A DNA stretch of 46,610 nucleotides from Deltaproteobacteria bacterium. GTDB lineage: Bacteria > Desulfobacterota > Desulfobacteria > Desulfobacterales > SpSt-501. Location: assembly GCA_016219005.1 (NCBI GenBank), contig JACRCN010000077.1, positions 1 through 46,610 on the forward strand. Reading direction: 5' to 3'. Made by a program: the position numbers and the translations under genes. Numbering within the stretch: the stretch's first letter is position 1; the number at the start of each line of letters is the position of its first letter. Below are positions 1-7,380 of this stretch, in pieces. The notes under the pieces are model-generated. The model worked only from the letters and a program-made list of their open reading frames with translations. It did no database searches and had not been told where the DNA came from.

Positions 1-464
1 ACCTTGCGGATATCGTCCTCATGGATGCGGGCGTGTTCGTAGGCCCAGCGGATGAAACGGTCGAGCTTGCCTTTGCCGTGGAAGGCATGCAGGCCCTCGC
101 GGTCAAGATCCTCTTCCTGCATTTCCCGGACGATGCGGATGGTCTCATGCCGCACGGCGCTGAACCCATCGATCAGCTCATCCAATGCAAGCCCATCGTA
201 TTTGCGGGTCTGGGTCAGGTTGAACCGGTTCACCTCGAAATCCGGCGGGGAGCCTTGTCCACCGGATAGGATGTCTTTGAAGAGCCAGTGCATGGAGCGC
301 TCGATGGCGATAAAATGTGCCAGGACCTGCTTCACCGTCCACTGGGCCCCGTCCAGGTAAACTTTGGTGCGAAGCTCATCCGCGCTCAGCGACTTGAAAA
401 ACAACACGGTCTCCGCTAGTCCCTTTTCGAGCTCGGCTGCTATTTCATCTCGACGATCCGTCAT
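1..464 (-). CDS. DinB-family protein (partial, C-terminus beyond the window)
   Basis: The minus-strand frame opens with ATG at 464 and stays open to base 1, giving 154 codons without a stop, so the C-terminus is missing. The sequence fits the DinB/DUF664 four-helix-bundle superfamily: an N-terminal helix ending in a VKQVLAHF segment near residue 50, and a second HxxxH motif (YEHARIHEDD) near the visible end. Members of this fold use three His residues to bind a divalent metal; many are thiol-dependent transferases or have no known function. No operon partner is visible on its 5' side, where about 420 bp lack a gene. The family call is by motif recognition only; substrate cannot be assigned. 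Confidence 0.72.
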   Translation of the reverse strand, partial: MTDRRDEIAAELEKGLAETVLFFKSLSADELRTKVYLDGAQWTVKQVLAHFIAIERSMHWLFKDILSGGQGSPPDFEVNRFNLTQTRKYDGLALDELIDGFSAVRHETIRIVREMQEEDLDREGLHAFHGKGKLDRFIRWAYEHARIHEDDIRK

Positions 465-886
465 GGCGTCTCCAAATATTCAGCATGAATACTGATGGGA
501 TTGGGATAGAGCAGCGGAAGCGGCGGCTGCATGATCAGGCTTCTCCTTCACGGGGTTTCTTTTTCCTGGTCTTGCCTGCCAGCGCCGATTCCATCTCCAA
601 AGGCTTTTCAACGCGTAGAAGCAAGCGGTAGTAGGTCTATGACAATTCTGAACGCAGTGCGTTCACTTTCGAGTAAGCAAGAAAAAATCCGCTGTTCGAA
701 GAACGTTGAGGATAGGAATTTTCCACGGCACAGCCTCATACAGGTGATGCTGGTGGAACCCGTTGAGCGATGCTTTATGGGAAAAAAGATGGAGAGAGAG
801 CTTTACAACTGAGTGTAGTGCTGAAAAATTGCTTTATTACGCAAGAATCCGGCTACGCAGATTCCTTGGAAGAATGTGTAGTCTGA
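465..886. other. Intergenic stretch, no convincing gene
   Basis: Open frames on both strands here have low-complexity, Ser/Phe-rich translations without recognisable motifs. One minus-strand tail (about 33 codons ending TGA near 533, Lys/Arg-rich at its end) could be a gene remnant but has an in-frame stop just upstream and no start context. I see no RNA gene or clear promoter here. Confidence 0.5.
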
Positions 887-1108
887 TCATGCTGCGTAGC
901 GAATAATCTCCAACTCGGCAGAAGAATCGACCTTATCGAGAATCTCCTCCATTCGTTTCATCACGAAATCGTCCAATAAATATTCACTGCAGTTCTCGCA
1001 CTGCAAAACCGGCAGGCCTTTCATGATAACAATGGTGGTGTCATCAACCTTGAACGGCAAATCAGTGGTTAATGGCTTCATTTTCGATCCACAGACATGA
1101 CATTTCAT
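887..1108 (-). CDS. YgiT-type zinc finger protein (putative antitoxin)
   Basis: A 73-residue protein with two CxxC pairs: Cys3/Cys6 (MKCHVCG) and Cys37/Cys40 (LQCENC). This is the pattern of the YgiT/MqsA N-terminal zinc-finger domain. The ATG at 1108 was chosen because it puts the first CxxC at residue 3, as in the family, and because it overlaps the upstream gene's stop by 4 bp (ATGA), a sign of translational coupling. A longer frame starting at 1144 would add 12 residues unlike the family. There is no C-terminal HTH of the full-length MqsA type, so this is the short form usually encoded beside a DUF4258 protein. In such pairs it is thought to act as the antitoxin. The role is inferred from context. 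Confidence 0.82.
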   Translation of the reverse strand: MKCHVCGSKMKPLTTDLPFKVDDTTIVIMKGLPVLQCENCSEYLLDDFVMKRMEEILDKVDSSAELEIIRYAA

Positions 1109-1449
1109 GGGGTGCGCCTCCTCGTCCTGAAATCCCGTTCCCATTCTGCAGGATTCGGGAAATAAGCGGTAATGATTCGGACATTATCTTCTTCCAGGTC
1201 CACTGCAAAAACGATGTGGATAATATCATTGCGATAGGCTGAACGAACAAGATAGCTGGGGAGGTATTTATCCTCCTGGTATTCTTCAAGTATTTCGTAG
1301 CTGGCATGGGAGTCAAGAATAGCTCTCCGGCGGATAAATCGGTGTCTTAGACGCATATTGACGTGATATGTCCAAAAAACCTTGCCTTGCCTGACGCACT
1401 TTCGAATAAACCCTAAGGGGTCGTTGGATAGGATTCTCTCACGTGGCAT
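1105..1449 (-). CDS. DUF4258 domain-containing protein (putative toxin)
   Basis: A 114-residue basic protein with the features of DUF4258: a WTYHVNMRLRHR segment near residue 26, a central YLPSYLVRSA strand, a strand in the place of the family's 'HVVF', and a closing ITAYFPNPAEWERDF block. DUF4258 proteins resemble the RelE/HigB ribonuclease fold and are generally found in front of a YgiT-type zinc finger protein. That is the case here: the stop overlaps the next ATG by 4 bp. The arrangement supports a two-gene toxin-antitoxin operon with the toxin first. Toxicity is inference. It could also be a stress-related regulator with no toxic activity. Confidence 0.8.
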   Translation of the reverse strand: MPRERILSNDPLGFIRKCVRQGKVFWTYHVNMRLRHRFIRRRAILDSHASYEILEEYQEDKYLPSYLVRSAYRNDIIHIVFAVDLEEDNVRIITAYFPNPAEWERDFRTRRRTP

Positions 1450-1581
1450 GACTCACCCCGCAGGCAGAGTTCCACTCGGCATCTCTATCGTATTGGTACT
1501 ACAATCGAAAGTCAATTAGTGCCTGGTTTTTTCCGTCATATGTTTCGTCCAGCCAAGTCTGGCGTTGAGACTGATCCGGCC

Positions 1582-2481
1582 TCAGCAACCGTGGTTTTTA
1601 TTTATAACAGATCGCGTGGTTGCCATGAAGGCCTTCTGTTTTGGTGAAATCCAACGTTCCTTATACCAAACCATAAGAATGGCCACTTCGAACCGGCCGT
1701 CTTTCCATTTTACGGGCGCCAGCTTCTTGCTCGCTATCTCCGCGCCAACCGTCATTTTCGGCAATACGGTGAGGCCAAGTCCCTGAACCGCACATTCCTT
1801 CAGGGAAGCAACGCTATTGAGCGTAATCGTATTTTGAATGGAAATTCCCTGCGCCTCCAGAGTTTTTTCAAAAGTCCTACGATAGCTGCAGTCGACTTTT
1901 GAGAGCAGAAAAGTCTCTTCCAGCAAATCGTTTGCCCGCACCTGCTTTTTCAACGTGAGTGGATGTCCCGCCGCAGCTACGAGCATGATGTTTTCGAATC
2001 CAAGGACCTCTGACTCAAGATCGGCATCGTCGATGGATTCCGTCAAAAGGAACCCAAGATCCGTGACACCCTTGCGCAAATCCTGTGGAAGACCTTCATG
2101 CGTGCACGCGGTAAAGGTCAAGCGAACCCCCGGGTGTTTTGATACAAACTCCTTGATGACCGGCGGGAATCGATAAATCGCAAGGCTTTCCGGCATCCGA
2201 ATGGTCAGCGAACCTCGGGGCTTTCCTTCGCCCGTCAATTCAGAACGCGTTTCTTCCTCCAGCGCGGAAATTTTTTCTGCATATTGAACCAGCCGTTCGC
2301 CAGCCTCCGTGAGAATAATGCTTTTCCCCAAACGATCGAAAAGCTTGACGCCCAGTTCCTCTTCAAGCGCATGGATTTGAGCCGAAACGCTCGACTGGGC
2401 ATAGTGCAGCATTCGGGCCGCCCTGTTAAAACTCAACAACCTGGCCACCTTGATAAACGACCTCAGCTGCCTGATTTCCAT
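1582..2481 (-). CDS. LysR family transcriptional regulator
   Basis: A 299-residue LysR-type regulator, the usual length for the family. Residues about 1-60 form the winged HTH: MEIRQLRSFIKVARLLSF, the recognition helix AQSSVSAQIHALEEELG, then LFDRLGK. The rest is a type 2 periplasmic-binding-fold effector domain. The ATG at 2481 is preferred over the longer frame starting at 2580 because LysR proteins begin with M-x-x-x-Q-L-R/K. The upstream extension would run through the divergent promoter region. It is divergent, across 125 bp, from the C_GCAxxG_C_C gene and the MerB-like selenoprotein gene, so it probably controls them and itself. The effector is unknown. Confidence 0.92.
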   Translation of the reverse strand: MEIRQLRSFIKVARLLSFNRAARMLHYAQSSVSAQIHALEEELGVKLFDRLGKSIILTEAGERLVQYAEKISALEEETRSELTGEGKPRGSLTIRMPESLAIYRFPPVIKEFVSKHPGVRLTFTACTHEGLPQDLRKGVTDLGFLLTESIDDADLESEVLGFENIMLVAAAGHPLTLKKQVRANDLLEETFLLSKVDCSYRRTFEKTLEAQGISIQNTITLNSVASLKECAVQGLGLTVLPKMTVGAEIASKKLAPVKWKDGRFEVAILMVWYKERWISPKQKAFMATTRSVINKNHGC

Positions 2482-2561
2482 AAAGAGTCCTGTAATCGAA
2501 AGATTCGATACGTCCGATCTAATTAAATCGTTTGACCCGATATCAATCATCATATTATCGT

Positions 2562-2575
2562 ATATTTCGAAATAT
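2562..2575. promoter_or_regulatory. Palindrome in the LysR/redox-gene divergent promoter
   Basis: ATATTTCGAAATAT is a perfect 14 bp palindrome, lying 81 bp upstream of the LysR start and 32 bp upstream of the divergent gene. LysR proteins bind dyad-symmetric T-N11-A sites in such intergenic regions, so this is a candidate operator. It is assigned by symmetry and position only. Confidence 0.5.
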
Positions 2576-2606
2576 GACAATACTCCGTTGAAAAGGGAGG
2601 TCTCAC

Positions 2607-3071
2607 ATGGACAGAATACAAAGAACCTTAGAGCTTCAAAGAAATGGCGGGCTCAACTGCTCGCAGGCTATCCTTACAAGTTTCGGCGAACAATTTGACA
2701 TCTGCCCCGAATAGGCCAGAATCATCGGCAGGCCATGGGGTGCGGGCATCGGACAGTTGGCGGAGACCTGCGGGTACCTTACCGGTGCCGTTCAGATTTT
2801 AGCCCACGCCTATGATCAAGACGATGAGGGCAAGGCTAGAATGGACGTTTTCCGAGCAGTTCAAGAACTCTTCAAGCGGTTTGAGAAGAAGCGTGGAAGT
2901 ACCAAATGCCGAGAGTTGCTCGGCGTAGATTTCAGCACGAAAGAGGGCCTGTTAAAGATCAAAAGCGAGGGGCTTGTACAAAAAATATGTTGTAGCGCGG
3001 ATGGTATCGGGCGTGATGCCGCGGAGATTCTTGAGGAGATTATCAAGTCGCGAGAAAAGTTTCCAAAGTAA
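2607..3071 (+). pseudogene. C_GCAxxG_C_C family redox protein with in-frame amber codon
   Basis: The frame from ATG 2607 reads as one C_GCAxxG_C_C family protein of about 154 residues except for a single TAG at 2712-2714 (codon 36). Family landmarks occur on both sides: GLNCSQAIL near residue 18 before it; then RPWGAGIG, ETCGYLTGAV, STKCRELLG and a C-terminal ICC followed by DAAEILEEI after it. No frameshift is needed. A good Shine-Dalgarno (AAGGGAGG) precedes the start. The family is small, Cys-rich and thought to be redox active; members are often near metal or redox genes. Here it lies 47 bp before a MerB-like selenoprotein gene. The amber codon may be an inactivating mutation, a read-through or pyrrolysine codon, or a sequence error. 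It aligns with a non-Cys position, so selenocysteine is unlikely. Confidence 0.72.
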
Positions 3072-3118
3072 CACTCCGGTTCGGCCGGAGGACCCACGGG
3101 GCTCGACAGGAGGGGAGC

Positions 3119-3826
3119 ATGAATGACAAACAGCTGTTAGATAAAGCCTTTCACTTTATAATGGAAACTTTTGTTAAACGCGGGGATGCTCCCCATTACA
3201 CGGAGATTGCCAAAAATTTTGGCATACAGCCAGACGAAGGCAAAAGGATTCTCATAGACCTGATGAATACTCGCGTAATGCCGATGTGGCTATACCCGGG
3301 CACGGATTTAATAGTGTCGTTTGCGCCGTTCAACAACCTGCCGACGCAATACCGTATTACTGTTGAAGGGCAGCAGAAATGGTTTGGACAGTGAGGTTTT
3401 GAAGCCCTGGCGGTCTGCTGGGTCTTTCCGGGAAAAGCGATTCAGATCGATGCGCCATGTTTGGATTGCGGTGAGCCCATGCGCATAGTTGTGTGCGATG
3501 GCAACATAGAAAGTCAGGACCCGGCCGGAATTCATGGATATGTTGATATCCCCTTGAGCAAATGGGCCGAGGACTGGTCTTTCACGTGAAGTCGAATTCA
3601 TCTCTTCCGGTCGGAAGAGCATGTAAAAAACTGGTCGGCGTTTCGAAAAGGAACAGATGAAGCGATTCTGCCCCTCTCCAAGATTATGGCTATCCTGAGC
3701 ACACCCCGCCACAGTGCAAAATTGAACGGCCATTACGTTTCCTCTGCGCCGGAATATGCATCCTTATTTCTTCAGAGGCTGAGGGAGGTAACTAACGATT
3801 CGGCATTCTGGAGCCCAAAGGCTTAA
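3119..3826 (+). CDS. MerB-like (alkylmercury lyase family) selenoprotein with two predicted selenocysteines
   Basis: Read through two in-frame TGA codons, this is a continuous 235-residue protein ending at TAA 3824-3826. Start ATG 3119 follows an AGGAGGGG ribosome site. An N-terminal winged-helix-like part (residues 1-90) precedes the MerB core. TGA at 3392-3394 (residue 92) sits where MerB has catalytic Cys96 (CALDTL in MerB, U-GFEAL here); Glu95 replaces Asp99. TGA at 3587-3589 (residue 157) sits at Cys159 (FCCHVHFF in MerB, FT-U-SRIHLF here). DPAG, a CLDC pair and SEEHVKNW also match the family. Each TGA is followed by a SECIS-like hairpin. MerB cleaves carbon-mercury bonds using two Cys and one Asp; a selenol version may act on organomercury or on another organometal or alkyl substrate. 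TGA is the normal stop of many neighbouring genes, so recoding must be local. Substrate is inference. Confidence 0.88.
3401..3428 (+). promoter_or_regulatory. SECIS-like element 1 (for TGA 3392)
   Basis: Seventeen bases after the first TGA lies a GGTC sequence (3412-3415), part of GGTCTGC, which is also the apical sequence of the E. coli fdhF SECIS. A lower stem forms between 3401-3407 (GAAGCCC) and 3420-3427, with one bulged base. The inner stem has mismatches, so this element is weaker than the second one. Confidence 0.6.
3599..3623 (+). promoter_or_regulatory. SECIS element 2 (for TGA 3587)
   Basis: A perfect 7 bp stem (CTCTTCC 3602-3608 with GGAAGAG 3613-3619) closes a GGTC tetraloop at 3609-3612, the same apical loop as the E. 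coli fdhF SECIS. Three more pairs (3599-3601 with 3621-3623) extend it across a single bulged C. The loop begins 19 bases after the TGA, as expected for a bacterial SelB-binding hairpin within the coding region. Confidence 0.85.
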
Positions 3827-4093
3827 AGGCAGGGGAGATTAACCCGGATAGACCTTGAAGCCTTCGATCCTTGCCGATGAATCAAATCCTTCTCCTCCAA
3901 TTCCGGGGGAGAGGGCAGGCTGGGAGGCCATTGGAATTCCAGCTCGATTCTCTCCGCAGTGCGGATGGGTTCCATGGCAATCGACCTTGCTTCGCAGCAG
4001 GATGGCTCGCTTGATCATATTTCTCGTATCCGCGAACCGCTTGCAGCACGGGGGGACGATGAGGCGCCAGGCGCACCGGGGCTGCCGGATGCC

Positions 4094-7000
4094 TCACTGG
4101 GGCTTAGGGGCCTGGCGCGCGGGCTCCACCTTGACGGCGCTGAACCTGGAGCGGAGTTTTTTCTGCAGGGAGTCCATGTAGAGATAGAAAACCGGCGTCA
4201 CAAAAAGGGTCAGCATCTGGGAGAAGAGCAGCCCCCCCACCACGGCCAGGCCCAGCGGCTGGCGCGACTCGCCGCCGGCTCCCCAGCCGACCGCGATCGG
4301 CAGGGTGCCCACCAGGGCGGCAAAGGTGGTCATCATGATCGGCCGGAACCGGACGATGCAGGCTTCGTAGATCGCCTCCACCGGCTGCTTGTGTTCGACA
4401 CGCTGGGCCTCGAGGGCGAAGTCGATCATGATGATGCCGTTTTTCTTCACCAGCCCCACCAGCAGGATCAGCCCCACGAACGAGTAGATGTCCAGCTGCG
4501 CGTTGAAGATCAGCAGCGTGAGCAGCGCCCCGACCCCGGCCAGCGGCAACGCGGACAGGATCGTGATCGGGTGGATGAAGCTCTCGTACAGGATCCCGAG
4601 AACGATGTAGATCACCAACACGGCCACCACCAGCAGCACGCCCAGGTTCTTGAGCGAGGACTCGAAGACCTGGGCCGTGCCCTGGAAGTTTGCCGTTATG
4701 GTGGCCGGCAGCAGCCTGCGGGCCAGGTCGTTCAGGCCTGCGACGGCGTCCCCCAGGGCAAAGCCGGGCCCCAGGTTGAAGGAGACGGTGACGGACGGCA
4801 GCTGGCCGCTGTGGTTGATGGTCAGCGGTCCGTAGCCCCGGGTGATTTTCGCAACGGCATCGAGGGGCACCAGCGCGCCGCCGGAGGAGCGTACGTAGAG
4901 CAATGAGAGGGCCGAGGCATCGAGCTGATACTCGGGTTTCAACTCCAGGATCACCTGGAACTGGTTCGTGTCGGCGTAAATCGTCGATATCTGACGCGTG
5001 CCATAGGCGCTGTAGAGGGCATCCTCGATCTGTGCGGCCGAGATGCCCAGCGACGCCGCCTTGTCCCGATCGATATCGATATTGATCTGGGGGTTTTTGA
5101 TCTGCAGGTCGGTCGTCACGTCCTGGAAGCCCGGAAGCGCCTGTATTCCGGAAGCCAGCTGCGGTGCAACGCGGTAGAGCTCGCCCACATCCGGGCCCTG
5201 CAGCGTGTACTGGTACTGGCTCTTGCTCAGCCGGCCGCCCAGCGAAATGGCCGGCGGGTTTTGCAGGAAGGCGCGGATTCCGGGTACCCGGGACATCTTC
5301 TGCCGCAACTGTTGGATGACCTGATCGGCCGACGCCTCCCGCTCCGAGCGGGGCTTGAGCCGTATGACCAAAATGCCGCTGTTGCTTCCGGTGATGCTGC
5401 CGGCCCGGGCGCCGGCACTGGACATGAACGCCTCGATGCTCGGCTCCTGGGCTGCGACCGCCGCGAGCGCCTGTTGCTGCCGTTTCATCGCCTCCCAGGA
5501 GATGCCTTCCGCGGCTTCGGTCAGACCGTAGATCAGCGACCGGTCCTCATTGGGGATGAACCCCTTGGGCACCACCCGAAACAGCCAGACCGTGGCGATC
5601 ATGACCAACACCAGGAAGACCAGGGTGAAGCGGCGATTTTCCAGAAACCATCGCAGGCTGCGCTTGTACAGCGCCAGCATCCCGTCGTAGATCCTTTCGG
5701 ACGCATCGTAGAGCCTGCCTGGGGGTTGTTCCGCATGCGACCGCAAAAAACGGCTGCAGAGCATGGGCGTGAGCGTGAGCGCGATCACTCCCGAAATGAG
5801 AATGGCCACGCCGATGGTGACGGCGAACTCGCTGAACAGCCGGCCCAGGATGCCACCCATGAACAGAATGGGGATGAACACCGCCACCAGCGACAGGGTC
5901 ATGGACACGATGGTGAACCCGATTTCTCTGGATCCATTCAAGGCCGCTTTGACGGGTCCCTCGCCCATCTCGATATGCCGGACGATGTTCTCCAGCATGA
6001 TGATGGCGTCGTCCACCACGAAGCCGACCGCCAGGATCAATGCCATGAGCGACAGGTTGTCGATATTGAATCCCAGCAGGTACATCACCACGAAGGTGCC
6101 CACCACGGACATCGGTATCGCCAAGCTGGGAATCAGCGTGTAGGACAGCCGCCGGAGGAAAAGAAAGATTACCAGCACGACGAGTGCAAGCGTGAACAGC
6201 AGGGTGAACTGCACGTCGTGTACAGACGCCTGGATGGACATCGAGGCATCATACAAAATATTGAGGGAGACGGAGGCGGGCAGCTGTGCTTGAAACACCG
6301 GCAGCAGTTGCTTGACCGCTGAAGCCACCTCCACGGTGTTCGTCCCCGGCTGGCGCTGAACCGCCAGGATGATGGCGCGCTGGTCGACATACCAGGCCGC
6401 GGTCTTGTTGTTCTCGACGCTGTCGAACACGGCGCCGATGTCGCCCAGCCTCACCGGCCGGCCGTCGCGATAGGTGACGATGATGGAGCCGTAGGGTTCG
6501 GCGTTCAAAAGCTGGCCGCTCGCCTGGACGGTGAAGGCCTGCTGAGGCCCATAGAGGGTCCCGGTGGGCAGGTTGACGTTGGCCCGGCTCACGGCTTCCT
6601 CCACCTGATCGATCCCGATGCCCCGCGAGGCCATCTCCCTGGGATCCAGTTGGACGCGCACGGCGTATTTCTGGGCACCGAACACCTGCACCTGGGCGAC
6701 CCCGCTGACCATCGATATCCGTTGGGCCATCAGGGTCTCGCCGTATTCGTTCAGCGTGTAAAGCGGAAGCGTGGGCGAGGTCAGGGCGATGCGCAGGATC
6801 GCCTGGTCAGCCGGGTTGACCTTGCGAAAGTAGGGCGGGGTCGGCATTTCCTTGGGCAGGTTGCGGGCCGCCCGGGAGATGGCTACCTGCACGTCCTGGG
6901 CCGCGGCATCGATGTCGCGGTGCAGGGCGAACTGCAGCGTGATCTGGGTGCTCCCCAAAGAGCTGGTGGAGGTCATGGAATCCAAACCGGCAATCGCCGA

Positions 7001-7213
7001 GAACTCCCTTTCCAGGGGGGTGGCAACGGCCGAGGCCATTGTGTTGGGATTGGCGCCCGGCAGCGACGCCGTGACTTGGATCGTCGGGAAATCCACGTTG
7101 GGCAGGTCGCTCACCGGCAGCTTGGTATAAGCCAGGATGCCGAAGATGAGGATGGATAGCATCACCAGGGTCGTCATGACCGGCCGGCGGATGAAGAGCT
7201 CCGAAATGTTCAT
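4094..7213 (-). CDS. RND family multidrug efflux permease (MdtB/MdtC-like)
   Basis: A 1039-residue inner-membrane RND pump of the HAE1 class, the usual length. It begins MNISELFIRRPVMTTL, followed by the first membrane helix and the LPVSDLPNVDFPTI segment typical of MdtB/MdtC. The proton-relay Asp pair is seen in TM4 (GFVVDDAIIMLENI, about residues 400-415) and the TM10 lysine in LVGLVKKNGIIMID. These proteins export drugs, bile salts, metals or lipophilic molecules by proton antiport as trimers, together with an adaptor and an outer-membrane channel. The adaptor gene is just upstream on the same strand; no TolC-like gene is in the window, so the channel must be encoded elsewhere. The substrate cannot be predicted from the sequence. 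Confidence 0.95.
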   Translation of the reverse strand: MNISELFIRRPVMTTLVMLSILIFGILAYTKLPVSDLPNVDFPTIQVTASLPGANPNTMASAVATPLEREFSAIAGLDSMTSTSSLGSTQITLQFALHRDIDAAAQDVQVAISRAARNLPKEMPTPPYFRKVNPADQAILRIALTSPTLPLYTLNEYGETLMAQRISMVSGVAQVQVFGAQKYAVRVQLDPREMASRGIGIDQVEEAVSRANVNLPTGTLYGPQQAFTVQASGQLLNAEPYGSIIVTYRDGRPVRLGDIGAVFDSVENNKTAAWYVDQRAIILAVQRQPGTNTVEVASAVKQLLPVFQAQLPASVSLNILYDASMSIQASVHDVQFTLLFTLALVVLVIFLFLRRLSYTLIPSLAIPMSVVGTFVVMYLLGFNIDNLSLMALILAVGFVVDDAIIMLENIVRHIEMGEGPVKAALNGSREIGFTIVSMTLSLVAVFIPILFMGGILGRLFSEFAVTIGVAILISGVIALTLTPMLCSRFLRSHAEQPPGRLYDASERIYDGMLALYKRSLRWFLENRRFTLVFLVLVMIATVWLFRVVPKGFIPNEDRSLIYGLTEAAEGISWEAMKRQQQALAAVAAQEPSIEAFMSSAGARAGSITGSNSGILVIRLKPRSEREASADQVIQQLRQKMSRVPGIRAFLQNPPAISLGGRLSKSQYQYTLQGPDVGELYRVAPQLASGIQALPGFQDVTTDLQIKNPQINIDIDRDKAASLGISAAQIEDALYSAYGTRQISTIYADTNQFQVILELKPEYQLDASALSLLYVRSSGGALVPLDAVAKITRGYGPLTINHSGQLPSVTVSFNLGPGFALGDAVAGLNDLARRLLPATITANFQGTAQVFESSLKNLGVLLVVAVLVIYIVLGILYESFIHPITILSALPLAGVGALLTLLIFNAQLDIYSFVGLILLVGLVKKNGIIMIDFALEAQRVEHKQPVEAIYEACIVRFRPIMMTTFAALVGTLPIAVGWGAGGESRQPLGLAVVGGLLFSQMLTLFVTPVFYLYMDSLQKKLRSRFSAVKVEPARQAPKPQ

Positions 7214-7380
7214 TTTGTCTTCTCAAACCGGATAGGCTCGCACGTTCCTGTTTTCGATGGCCTTGTAAGGAATCTGAATTCAAGGCGCGCAAGCCACGCG
7301 CAGTACGGGGCGCACAACTCGCACGCCCCAGTGGCGGCGGGGCGGCGCACAATCCCGAAGTCGGGATATTCACAGGGCCA

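Noticed and set aside
531-812. 93-codon plus-strand open frame
   Set aside because: No ribosome site, no recognisable motif, and a composition typical of non-coding frames.
3392-3589. TGA codons as evidence for a changed genetic code (TGA = Trp) or as plain pseudogene stops
   Set aside because: Many neighbouring genes end in TGA, so it is a normal stop; and both TGAs fall on catalytic Cys positions with SECIS hairpins, which decay would not produce.
3308-3733. Minus-strand 141-codon open frame over the MerB-like gene
   Set aside because: No family features or ribosome site; the plus frame read through the two TGA codons carries conserved MerB motifs over the same bases.
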